Shown here one piece after another: positions 55,011 through 63,463 of a stretch of DNA of 64,000 nt. The first letter of the stretch is position 1; every line of letters starts with the position of its first letter. Both the position numbers and the translations under genes were made by a program. The stretch lies in contig NZ_CP083663.1 in the NCBI RefSeq assembly GCF_020097815.1, forward strand, positions 1,984,001 to 2,048,000, given 5' to 3'. The DNA is from Haloprofundus salinisoli. Lineage in GTDB: Archaea > Halobacteriota > Halobacteria > Halobacteriales > Haloferacaceae. The notes below the pieces were generated by a model. It ran no database searches. It worked only from the letters and a program-made list of their open reading frames with translations, and was not told where the DNA came from.

Positions 55011-55448
55011 ATGGCCGACGACCGACTCGCCGATGGAAAGCGTATCGCACAGCTACTTGCTTCCGAACTCGAAGGCGGCGGCTCCTCTGAGCGGCTTCGC
55101 GTCGTGGACGCCGACCCGGACGTCGAAGCGACGGCCGACGGCGCGTTCGCCTATGCCGTCGACACTGTCGACGCCACTGAGTCGGACGCCCCCGCGGATA
55201 GCGACCATGGCGACCATGGTGACGCCACCGAGAACCGAACCCGTCTCGCCGAGGTGTACGTCCAGTCGGATCGCGCGCGCGTGGAGTTTATCGTCGGCCC
55301 GGCGGCCGCGGTCGACGCTGCCGAAGACGCGAATCTCCGCGTCCGGCCGAAGGCAGTCCGGCCGCCCCGAACGCTCGTGTTCGTCGAAGACGGCGCGCAG
55401 GTGAAGTGGACTCTTCCGGTGTTCGAGGCGGTGCTTGGGACTCGTTAA
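55011..55448 (+). CDS. Uncharacterised haloarchaeal protein
   Basis: A 145-residue acidic protein: a helical N-terminus (RLADGKRIAQLLASELEG), a low-complexity acidic middle, and a beta-rich end (RVEFIVGPAAAVDAAED, TLVFVEDGAQVKWTLPVF). No motif known to me. It probably shares a transcript with the DUF2240 gene. Confidence 0.75.
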   Translation: MADDRLADGKRIAQLLASELEGGGSSERLRVVDADPDVEATADGAFAYAVDTVDATESDAPADSDHGDHGDATENRTRLAEVYVQSDRARVEFIVGPAAAVDAAEDANLRVRPKAVRPPRTLVFVEDGAQVKWTLPVFEAVLGTR

Positions 55449-55594
55449 ACGAACCGACACGTGGGTTAACGACCGATTTATCCGTCATGATTGTATTTAC
55501 TCTATAATGAGTAAGTCTTTTCAGGGGGCGTCGTTTCTCTCTATTCGATGATCACCACCCCCTCCAAAAACTCGATCGTTAAGGTGTTCGTACG

Positions 55595-55900
55595 ATGATG
55601 TGGCAGGACCTCATCTTCCTCGCCGGAAGCGTGTTCTCGCTTCTCGTCCTCGTGCCGACGCTGCGCGACTCGATGGCGAACGTCCCGCTCGGGACGACAC
55701 TCCCCTCCGCCACTATCGGTATCGTCTACGGAACCACGTTCTTCACGCTCGGCATGACGCTCTCTGCGGTCGGGTCGCTCTTGACCGGCGTCATGTGGAG
55801 CCTCATCGCGCTGATGCGTTCGCCCCATCGGTTCAGCGACCAGTTCGGCGTCGGCGCAGAGTCACCATCGCCGCGTTCGGCCCCGCAGAACGCCGACTGA
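55595..55900 (+). CDS. Small membrane protein, haloarchaeal
   Basis: A 101-residue protein with two or three hydrophobic segments (LIFLAGSVFSLLVLVPTL; TTFFTLGMTLSAVGSLLTGVMW) and a short polar tail. ATG 55595 is followed by a second ATG; either could be used. No family function. The layout resembles a small inner-membrane helper protein. Confidence 0.7.
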   Translation: MMWQDLIFLAGSVFSLLVLVPTLRDSMANVPLGTTLPSATIGIVYGTTFFTLGMTLSAVGSLLTGVMWSLIALMRSPHRFSDQFGVGAESPSPRSAPQNAD

Positions 55901-56008
55901 GGACCCTCCGAAGACGAGACGCGGTATCCGACGACGCTTTTCTCTGCCGACGTCCGCGGCGTCCACCGACCGCGTGGCTTTTTATCGGATGAGACACCCA
56001 CTCGGGGT

Positions 56009-57265
56009 ATGACCCTCGACCCCGTCCACGTCGACGGCATCGCGGCGCTGGCCCGCGTGCTCGCCGAGAACGTCGACGACGGTGACCACACGGACCTCGC
56101 GCGGACGGTGTGGGAGGAGTGGTTGGACCCGCTTCGATACGACGGCCGAGCGGTCGTCGAACCGCTCGGCGAGCAGTCGCTCCGCGCCGCCGCCGTCGAC
56201 GACGTAGCCCTCGCGGAGCGGCCGTTCGAGACGGTCCACGGTCTCGATTCGGGGACAATCAACCCGACCACGTTCGAGAACGGACTGGTTCTCGACATGG
56301 CGCACGCCGCGATGGCGAGCGTCCCCTCGGACCTCGATCTGCATCGCTCGCGCAGCATCGTCCTCACGACGCACACAAACGACCGCTACGCGAAACTCGG
56401 CACCGAGTGGCAGACCCACGACGAGGCGTACAGCCGCCTCCGCGTGCTCCAAGCGCCCAACGTGAACCGCTACGCCGAGGGCGTCGTCCACGCGCTGTCG
56501 CTGTACCTCGCCGAGAGCGAGCACGCACTCCGACACGCCGACGACGTCTCCGACCTCCTGATTCTCGACGGTCCCATCTACCCGAAAGAACTGTTCAACT
56601 GGCGGGACCGCGACGCCGAACTCCGCGAACTCGCCGAGGAGGCGAAACCACGGCATATCGTCGAGAACTACGTCCGTCTCGTCGAGCGATTCGTCGAACG
56701 CGACGTGCCGCTGGTCGGCTTCGTCAAGAACCCGATTTCGAAGCTCGTCACCCGGACGCTCCAGACGAAAGGCGTCGACGCGCCGTGGGCCGACGATACG
56801 GCGCTGTTCTCTCGGCTCTTAGAGCGTCGAACCCCGCCGGACGCCGCCGGGGAGACGGCGCGCCGAACCGACGACCTCACGTTCACCTCGTGGTTCGTCT
56901 CCCGCGGCGGGTCCGACCGAACCCTCGCCGCCGACGGCGACGCCCTCGGCGTCGAACGGCGACTCGACCCGGAACTGTACGAGGTGACGTTCTTCGTCCT
57001 CTACGACCCGCGACACGGCGTGCTCTACAAAGTCGAAGCACCGTACGCGTTCACCCGAGACGCCGACCGCCGCGCGAGACTCACGCGACAGATCCTCCAC
57101 GACGTCGCCGGGGCCCGCGGACCGCCGCCCGCGGTCACGAAAGCCGACGAACTCGCCCGCATCAGCGCCCACGAGAAGGCGTCGCTCCGACGGAAGTTGG
57201 CCGAAGACGTCGGCACCGAGTACGTCCGCACTTACAACGGTATCCGCTGGGGAGAGCTGTTCTGA
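56009..57265 (+). CDS. nurA: NurA nuclease
   Basis: NurA is the 5'-to-3' nuclease that, with HerA, resects DNA ends for homologous recombination. It is 418 residues. The catalytic acidic residues are found in HGLDSGTINP near residue 80 and LLILDGPIYPK near residue 187, and the C-terminal HLAD-like segment HVDYVRS is replaced by a basic end. A TATA-like box (CTTTTTATC) about 28 bases upstream supports the start. The herA gene follows with one small opposed gene between. Confidence 0.9.
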   Translation: MTLDPVHVDGIAALARVLAENVDDGDHTDLARTVWEEWLDPLRYDGRAVVEPLGEQSLRAAAVDDVALAERPFETVHGLDSGTINPTTFENGLVLDMAHAAMASVPSDLDLHRSRSIVLTTHTNDRYAKLGTEWQTHDEAYSRLRVLQAPNVNRYAEGVVHALSLYLAESEHALRHADDVSDLLILDGPIYPKELFNWRDRDAELRELAEEAKPRHIVENYVRLVERFVERDVPLVGFVKNPISKLVTRTLQTKGVDAPWADDTALFSRLLERRTPPDAAGETARRTDDLTFTSWFVSRGGSDRTLAADGDALGVERRLDPELYEVTFFVLYDPRHGVLYKVEAPYAFTRDADRRARLTRQILHDVAGARGPPPAVTKADELARISAHEKASLRRKLAEDVGTEYVRTYNGIRWGELF

Positions 57266-57277
57266 ACCCGGAGGCGT

Positions 57278-57619
57278 TCACCGAGGGCCGGGCTCGGTTT
57301 TCTCGACTGCTATCTCGACGTCGCCTTCGGTGACGCCGACGCGCGCGAACTGCGTCCGGATGTGTTCTTTCGCCGCTGCCAACGCCTGGTTTCGCGTGTC
57401 GAATCCGCGGGGCATCGGCGACTCGAAGGCGACGCGAATCGTCTCGCCGTTGATTTGGGTGGGCGACCCGCCGCTTTCGACCTCGTAGAACTCGTCGCAG
57501 ACCCAGACGTACGGCGCGTCCTCGTCGGGCGCGCCTTTGAACGACGGCGCAACCTCACCACGCTCGAAAACCGTCCCAGTGAGCGCCGTCCCGCCGCCGC
57601 AGCCGCGAACCAGAAGCAT
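57278..57619 (-). CDS. Uncharacterised haloarchaeal protein
   Basis: A 113-residue protein, convergent with nurA and divergent from herA. It contains DAPYVWVCDEFYEVESGG and VAFESPMPRGFDTRNQALAAAKEHI, and no membrane segment. It lies exactly between the nurA and herA genes on the other strand; a link to end resection is only suggested by place. Confidence 0.7.
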   Translation of the reverse strand: MLLVRGCGGGTALTGTVFERGEVAPSFKGAPDEDAPYVWVCDEFYEVESGGSPTQINGETIRVAFESPMPRGFDTRNQALAAAKEHIRTQFARVGVTEGDVEIAVEKTEPGPR

Positions 57620-57721
57620 ACTCGACGTACGCAGGCGAGCGTAAAAAGCGGTAGTCCGACGGACGCCTCCGTCGTCCGCCGGAGGGAAAGGTCCATCAAG
57701 GGGGCCGTCGTGTGCCGAGAT

Positions 57722-59590
57722 ATGTCTAACCTCGGTGACTTCACTGACTTCGACCCCGACGACGACAGCGGTGACTCGACCACCGAGTCGCGGACCGACG
57801 CCGGTGCGGACGTCTCCGACGCCGACACCACCGGCGTCGACGGCACCGGCGGCCGCGGGTCTCCCGAACTCGACGCCGCCGAACAGTCCTTCGACCGCCT
57901 CGACGTCGAACCGACGACCGCCGACCGCGGTATCGGCGCGCTCTCGGTGTCACAGGGGCTCTGCGTCGCCGAAGACGAGCGCGACACCGCCCTCCGCGCG
58001 TTCGTCACGACCGGCAACCGTGACTCCGTCCGCCTCGGCAAGTACCTGCTCGTCCCCTATCCGGACGCAGAGACGCTCTTTTGCCGTATCACGGGACTGG
58101 AGTACGCCCAGGAGTTCCAGGCCGACGACGCGACCGAGATCCACGCCCGCCGCGCGATGCGGCGGACCGAGTTCCCCGAGCGCGACTACAAGTTCGTCGC
58201 GGCGCTGGACCCCGTCGCGGTGCTGTACGACGACGGGGGCGAACTGAAGCGCCGGATGACCGACCGCGTGCCCAAACCGGGCGCGACGGTGACGGAGGCG
58301 ACCGACGCCGACGAGATAAAGACGGGACTGAAGATTCCGGGTGACGGCGTCTTCCTCGGCCATCTCTCGGTCGGCGGCGAGAAGGTCCGTACCGCGGCGG
58401 ACCCGCCGACCATCGACTACCGGGTGAAAGACGACTACAGCGAGGGCGACCCGCTCGTCTTCCGGCACACGCTCGTCGCCGGGGGAACCGGGTCCGGCAA
58501 GACCCACGCCTCGAAGAACGTGCTTCGGCAGTATCTCGCCGAAGAGCGCACCTACGAGATGGGTGACGGCCGGACGGCGCGCCCGGCGGTGGTCCAGTTC
58601 GACCCGCAGGACGAGTACGCGCAGATGCACGACGACAACGGCGAACTCGACTCGGAGTTCGCCCGCCGCCTCGAACGCGAGGGCGTCGCCTACGGCGGCC
58701 ACAACGACACTCTCGCGTTCGTTCCGCAGGTCGGCGACGCCTCTTACCCCGGCGAGGGCCACCGCGCCGAACGCGTCCGCTTCACCGTCCCGTTCTCGAT
58801 GGTGCGGCGCTGGCCGTGGCTCGTCGCGGGCGCGGCGCTCAATGACAACCAGTACAACGCGCTCACGCTCCTTCTGGACCGGTACTTCCGGCAGAACCCG
58901 TCCGGGACGTACCGCGGCTTCCAGTCGTTTCTCGACGACCCGGCGCTGCGCGAGGAACTGAACGAGTCGGGCCACGTCCACGAAGCGACGTTCGACGCGG
59001 TCAAGCGGAAGACGCGGACCAAGGCGGCCAACGACGTGTTCGACGGCGACGCCCGGCCCATCACCGAGTTGGTTCACCAGCTCGTCCGACCCGGCGGACT
59101 CACGGTGGTGCCGACGTACCACGTCTCCAACAGCCGCGCGGCGGAGATGGTCGTCCTCGCGGTGTCGAGTCTGCTCATCGACGAGAAGCTCTCGAACGAC
59201 CCCGAGTACGACCGCATCGACGAGACGCCCGTGATTCTCGGCATGGACGAGGCGCACAACTTCCTCGCCGACGCCGACAGCGTCCAGGCCCGAAACGTCA
59301 TCGGGAAGTTCACTGAGGCGGCCAAACAGGGCCGAAAGGAGCGTCTCGGGCTGTTCCTCATCACGCAGGACCCCCAGGACATCGCCGAGTCGGTGTTCAA
59401 GCAGATAAACACGAAACTCGTGTTGAATCTCGGCGACGAGGACGCCATCAAGTCGGTGAACATCCCGCCGAACCTCGAGAGCAAGGTGCCGTACATGGAG
59501 AAGGGCCAGATGGTCGTCTACTCGCCGGACAACTCCGAACCCGTCGAACTCATCGGCCTGTCGAACTGCCTGACGCGGCACGGGCGGTAG
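57722..59590 (+). CDS. herA: HerA-type DNA translocase/helicase
   Basis: HerA is the hexameric ATPase partner of NurA. It is 622 residues. The N-terminal HAS-barrel region follows a long acidic extension of about 80 residues; Walker A is GGTGSGKT near residue 258 and Walker B with the downstream DEAHNFL near residue 508. The C-terminal LITQDPQDIAESVFKQINTK is typical of HerA/FtsK-type ATPases. ATG 57722 is used, since the upstream open sequence is antisense to another gene. Confidence 0.9.
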   Translation: MSNLGDFTDFDPDDDSGDSTTESRTDAGADVSDADTTGVDGTGGRGSPELDAAEQSFDRLDVEPTTADRGIGALSVSQGLCVAEDERDTALRAFVTTGNRDSVRLGKYLLVPYPDAETLFCRITGLEYAQEFQADDATEIHARRAMRRTEFPERDYKFVAALDPVAVLYDDGGELKRRMTDRVPKPGATVTEATDADEIKTGLKIPGDGVFLGHLSVGGEKVRTAADPPTIDYRVKDDYSEGDPLVFRHTLVAGGTGSGKTHASKNVLRQYLAEERTYEMGDGRTARPAVVQFDPQDEYAQMHDDNGELDSEFARRLEREGVAYGGHNDTLAFVPQVGDASYPGEGHRAERVRFTVPFSMVRRWPWLVAGAALNDNQYNALTLLLDRYFRQNPSGTYRGFQSFLDDPALREELNESGHVHEATFDAVKRKTRTKAANDVFDGDARPITELVHQLVRPGGLTVVPTYHVSNSRAAEMVVLAVSSLLIDEKLSNDPEYDRIDETPVILGMDEAHNFLADADSVQARNVIGKFTEAAKQGRKERLGLFLITQDPQDIAESVFKQINTKLVLNLGDEDAIKSVNIPPNLESKVPYMEKGQMVVYSPDNSEPVELIGLSNCLTRHGR

Positions 59591-59654
59591 TCGCCCGGCT
59601 AGTCGCCCGCACCGCCGAAACGCATTTTACCCGCTGCAGGCCGTATATCGTGCC

Positions 59655-60074
59655 ATGCCAAAACATATCTTGATTCCGGTCGACGGGTCACCGCAGTCGA
59701 CGGCGGCGCTCTCGTTCGTCGCCGACGAGTGGCCCGACGCGGAGGTGACGATACTGCACGTCATCAACCCCGCAGAGGGGGGCGGCAACCCGAGCACCGG
59801 GATACCCAGTGGCGCGGAGGAGTGGTTCGAGAGCGAGAAGGAGCGCTCGGCGTTGCTTCTCGCCGACGCGTCGTCGATCGTTGACCACTCGGTACGGACG
59901 CGGACGGGGGTCGGACGTCCGACCAGAACGATTCTCGACGCCGTCGAGGACGGGGAGTTCGACCACGTGGTGATGGGCAGTCACGGCCGAAGCGGCGTCT
60001 CGCGAATCCTCCTCGGGAGCGTCACCGAGGCCGTCGTCCGCGAGTCGCCGGTGCCCGTGACCGTCGTCAGGTGA
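59655..60074 (+). CDS. Universal stress protein (UspA family)
   Basis: A 139-residue UspA protein. It starts KHILIPVDGSPQSTAALSF and carries the ATP-binding motif VMGSHGRSGVSRILLGSVT near residue 110, so it is an ATP-binding type. A TATA-like box (ATTTTACCC) about 28 bases before the ATG supports the start. Role: stress protection, substrate unknown. Confidence 0.94.
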   Translation: MPKHILIPVDGSPQSTAALSFVADEWPDAEVTILHVINPAEGGGNPSTGIPSGAEEWFESEKERSALLLADASSIVDHSVRTRTGVGRPTRTILDAVEDGEFDHVVMGSHGRSGVSRILLGSVTEAVVRESPVPVTVVR

Positions 60075-60078
60075 CCGA

Positions 60079-60195
60079 CTCGGTTCGACGCCGACGCGTT
60101 CGTCGAGGCGTTCGGCATCGGCGACGAGTACGAACCCGTGACGTTGGCGACGCTCGGTGGACGAGATAGTCCACTACGAGCCGTTCGCGCCGTAG
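60079..60195 (+). pseudogene. Remnant of a nitroreductase-family gene
   Basis: One frame gives DADAFVEAFGIGDEYEP then VTLATLG, which matches the C-terminal end of FMN-dependent nitroreductases; after a one-base shift the next frame gives VDEIVHYEPFAP and a stop at 60195, again like the family end. The front of the gene is missing. This is a decayed fragment directly after the UspA gene. The 200 bases that follow hold nothing I recognise. Confidence 0.55.
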
Positions 60196-60403
60196 ACGAG
60201 GCGTCGATACGCCGCGCTCCTGGCGCTGGAGTGGGTGGCGTCGACGCGGCTGTCATCTGGATGTTTGCCGCAGGCGAGCCGACGGAGACGCTAACTGCGA
60301 GCTATAGGGAGTCGTGGCTCACGGCAGCGTCCGAATCCTGCGGATTTCGACACGAGATCGGAGGTCTGCGAAAACGGGGCCGACGGTTCGTCGCTCGTCT
60401 CGC

Positions 60404-60766
60404 TTAGGCACCGGGGATGCCCAGTGCGGTGAGTTCGACGAGTCCGAAGATACCGAGGACGTACAGTACCACGACGGCGGCCACCCACGCGACGACACCG
60501 ATGGCGGTGGCGCTACCCCATCCGCCGGGGTAACGCCAATTGATGACGCCGATCCAGGCCAGAAGCGTCAACACCGGCCCGAGTATCGGGAGCCAGCCGA
60601 AGAAGAAACTGACGAGTCCCCAGACGAGCGCGCCGATGGCCGCCGTCACGACGGCGTAAGCGAAACTCGCCTGCTTGTCGATGAGCAGTCTCACCCCGAG
60701 GTAGAGACCCAGTCCCCCGACGAGCAGGTTGACGAGCACGATGAGGATGCTGTCGACGAGCGCCAT
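60404..60766 (-). CDS. Small four-TM membrane protein
   Basis: A 120-residue protein with about four hydrophobic segments (ILIVLVNLLVGGLGLYLGV, a second near residue 40, WLPILGPVLTLLAWIGVI, and a last one near residue 95). Homologues are common in haloarchaea. It begins one base after the stop of the amphi-Trp gene and is in the same operon. Function unknown. Confidence 0.75.
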   Translation of the reverse strand: MALVDSILIVLVNLLVGGLGLYLGVRLLIDKQASFAYAVVTAAIGALVWGLVSFFFGWLPILGPVLTLLAWIGVINWRYPGGWGSATAIGVVAWVAAVVVLYVLGIFGLVELTALGIPGA

Positions 60767-60767
60767 C

Positions 60768-61007
60768 TCACTTCACCTTCCACTCGGCGGTGAGCTCGAT
60801 CGTCTCTTTGTTCCCTCGAAGTGCCGCGGACCGCTCGACCACCGACACTTCGGTGTCGAACGACTCCGGCGGGTGTACGGTCACATCTTTGTTTCCGACG
60901 GTCAGTCGGACTTCGTCGCCCGACTCCAACTGGTCGGCCAGACTTCGCAGATAGCTCGCGAACTGCGATCTGGTCTGCTCCTGTTTACTCTCTGTTTTGT
61001 CGGCCAT
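60768..61007 (-). CDS. Amphi-Trp domain protein
   Basis: A 79-residue soluble protein made of one amphi-Trp domain: QFASYLRSLADQLESGDEV then the beta stretch VRLTVGNKDVTVHPPE and ending AEWKVK. The domain is common in haloarchaea and has no known function. The first ATG with conserved sequence is at 61007; a TATA-like box (CTTTTATC) about 30 bases upstream supports it. Operon with the membrane protein. Confidence 0.85.
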   Translation of the reverse strand: MADKTESKQEQTRSQFASYLRSLADQLESGDEVRLTVGNKDVTVHPPESFDTEVSVVERSAALRGNKETIELTAEWKVK

Positions 61008-61092
61008 ACGTGTTTCTCTGTACAACGCAAAAGGAGATAAAAGTCGGCCGACTGTCAGTTAAAGCGGAAATTCACCACAGGAAACCGTTCGC

Positions 61093-62211
61093 TCAGAAGA
61101 TGTTCGCCTGCCGGTAGACACTGATGCCGTTTTGGGTGATTTCGTACGGCTTCGTCTCTCGAGAGTGGTTGGCGTCGCGTATCTTCTGAATCTCGATGGC
61201 GAGCCGCGTCTCGCGGAAGTTCGACGGACGGACGTACTGGAGGACGAACACCGCGTCGGTGAGATACTCCACGATACCGTGTTTGGAGGTGTAGGGGCTG
61301 TCCTCCTTCGCCTCGGAGGTGAGCATCGTCGTCACGCCGACCTCCTTGAGCGAGCGGGCGAACTCGAACACCTCGCTGCGGCGTTTCGAGGGGTGGTCGT
61401 ACATCATCTCCAGGAGCGACACCGAGTCGAGGACGAGTCTGTCGGCACCGAACTCCTCGACGAGTTCGGGGAGGTCGTTGCGGATGCTCGCCAGACTGTT
61501 GGCCATCTCGATGGGGTCGAGTTCGACGACGGCCAGGCGGTCCTCCTCGACGTACTGCCGGAACGGCCACCCTTTCTCCTCGGCGGTCGCCAGCACCGCC
61601 TCGCGGCTCTGTTCGAGGGTGATGAACACGGCCCGACCGTCGTTCCGCAGCGCCTCGTCGAGGAACTGGAGGCCGAACGTCGTCTTTCCGGTGCCGGCGC
61701 TGCCGATGGCCACCATGAGCGACCGTTTTGGGACGCCGCCGAGAATCATCTCGTCGAGGCCGTCGATACCGATTCTGACGCGCTCGATACTGGAGTCGAA
61801 CTCCGCGTCGCCGCCGAAGTCGTCGCCTCCGCCGCCGAACCCGAACTCCTCGCCGCCCGCCCCGGCGTCGCCGAACTCTCCGAAGCCGAAGTCGTCGTCT
61901 CCGCCGCCGCCGGGACCGCTTCCGAAGCCGAACTCGCCGTTTCCACCGCCGCCGCCTCCGGCCTCGAACTCGTCGTCTCCGACGCCTCCGAACCCGAAGT
62001 CACCACCGGCGGACGTCTCGGATGCCGTCGGCCGACCGGTGTTCCCCTCGTTCGCGGCGCGGTCGGTCGAGTCGGGTGTTCTCCCGGCGCTCTCGCCGTC
62101 TTTCGCGTCGGCGCTCTCGTCGCCTTCGCTGCGTGCGTCGCCTCCGTCGTCTCCATCGCCTCCGCCCTCCTCGTCTCGGAGCGCCCGTTCGAACCAGTCG
62201 TCGTCGCTCAT
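61093..62211 (-). CDS. KaiC-like RecA-superfamily ATPase with FGFG repeats
   Basis: A 372-residue protein. The first 140 residues are acidic and disordered-looking with a Gly-rich region containing four or more copies of the motif D/E-FGFG. The ATPase domain follows: Walker A GSAGTGKTT near residue 170, Walker B DRLVLDSVSLLEMM, and conserved glutamate pair (FITLEQS). Related KaiC-like proteins in archaea have signalling roles and include ArlH, but no archaellum genes are near. The C-terminal IQKIRDANHSRETKPYEI is typical. Partner unknown. Confidence 0.85.
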   Translation of the reverse strand: MSDDDWFERALRDEEGGGDGDDGGDARSEGDESADAKDGESAGRTPDSTDRAANEGNTGRPTASETSAGGDFGFGGVGDDEFEAGGGGGGNGEFGFGSGPGGGGDDDFGFGEFGDAGAGGEEFGFGGGGDDFGGDAEFDSSIERVRIGIDGLDEMILGGVPKRSLMVAIGSAGTGKTTFGLQFLDEALRNDGRAVFITLEQSREAVLATAEEKGWPFRQYVEEDRLAVVELDPIEMANSLASIRNDLPELVEEFGADRLVLDSVSLLEMMYDHPSKRRSEVFEFARSLKEVGVTTMLTSEAKEDSPYTSKHGIVEYLTDAVFVLQYVRPSNFRETRLAIEIQKIRDANHSRETKPYEITQNGISVYRQANIF

Positions 62212-62359
62212 CGTCTCTCCGTCGCGCGTTCGTCACCATCGTGTCCGATGCGGCGACTCCCCCCTGGCGGTCGACTGCTCATCGTCCGTCTCTCGGATGC
62301 CGCCGCTATCAATGTTGCCCGTACGGTGCGCTTTTGACGGCCGCGGGCGAAGCCGTGTC

Positions 62360-63232
62360 ATGAACGTCGGCATCGTCGCTCAGAAGGGAAACACCAGAGC
62401 GACCGCGCTCGCCGAAGAACTTCGAGAGCAGCTCTCGGCCGTAGACGCCTCCGTGACGCTCGACGAAGCGACGGGCCGGTCGCTCGGTCTCGACGGTCGA
62501 CCGGTCGAGACGCTCGGCGACTGCGACCTCATCGTCAGTATCGGCGGCGACGGGACGTTTCTCTTCGCGGCCAGCGGTGCCGACGGCACGCCGATTCTCG
62601 GCGTCAACCTCGGTGAGGTCGGCTTTCTGAACGCCGTCGGCCCCGACGACGCCGTCGAAGCGGTGCTCGCGGAAGTCGCCGCCGTCCGCGACGGCGACCA
62701 GCGCGTCCGCGTCGTCCCCCGGCTCGTCGCCGTCGGCGACGGATGGCGAAGCGACCCCGCGACGAACGAGATCGTCGTCCAGGGCGGTCGTCGAGGCCGC
62801 GGCGGCGGCGTCGACCTCGAAGTGAGACTCGACGGCTCGCTGTACACCAGCGGCCACGCCGACGGGCTCCTCGTGTCGACGCCGACGGGGAGCACGGCGT
62901 ACAACCTGAGCGAGCGCGGGCCGCTCGTCCACCCGAGCGTCGGCGGCCTCGTCGTCAACGAGATGTGCCCCGACGAGGGGATGCCGCCGCTTCTCGTCGC
63001 CCCCGACGCCACGGTGACCGTGACGGTGAACGCCGTCGGCGGGTGGGGTGCGTCCGGCGGACGACTCGGAAACGACGACGGCACCACCGACGACGCCGTC
63101 GTCGTCAGCGACGGCAAGCACTCTTACCCCGTCGAACCGCCGACGGAGGTCGAGATTCGCCGGGCGGAGACGCCGCTGCGCATCGCCGGACCCTCCTCGG
63201 ACTTCTTCGAGGCGCTCAACAAACTCGACTGA
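62360..63232 (+). CDS. nadK: NAD kinase
   Basis: NAD kinase makes NADP. It is 290 residues, with the diphosphate-binding GGDGT at residues 62-66 (Asp64) and the NE/TPTGSTAY region LLVSTPTGSTAYNL. ATG 62360 is used since the frame continues upstream into sequence antisense to the KaiC gene. A TATA-like box about 25 bases upstream supports it. Inside the C-terminal part is an acidic insert (NDDGTTDD). Confidence 0.94.
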   Translation: MNVGIVAQKGNTRATALAEELREQLSAVDASVTLDEATGRSLGLDGRPVETLGDCDLIVSIGGDGTFLFAASGADGTPILGVNLGEVGFLNAVGPDDAVEAVLAEVAAVRDGDQRVRVVPRLVAVGDGWRSDPATNEIVVQGGRRGRGGGVDLEVRLDGSLYTSGHADGLLVSTPTGSTAYNLSERGPLVHPSVGGLVVNEMCPDEGMPPLLVAPDATVTVTVNAVGGWGASGGRLGNDDGTTDDAVVVSDGKHSYPVEPPTEVEIRRAETPLRIAGPSSDFFEALNKLD

Positions 63233-63463
63233 GCAGGCGATTGCCGCCGCTCTCTCGTCGCTCAGCTCTCGGACGAAAAGTCAGGAACGACCGCTGCGGG
63301 CACGCGATTTGCAGGTGACCAGGTCACCAATCCCCGTGCAACGGTCGCCCCTGTGAGTTAACCTACGCGTTCGGGTCGCATAACGGCTTTTACACGAGCG
63401 ACGGACAGTCCGCTCGGCGAAGGCTGCAGAGGCAAGAGAACGCCGAGACGGTCGTCGGACCGC

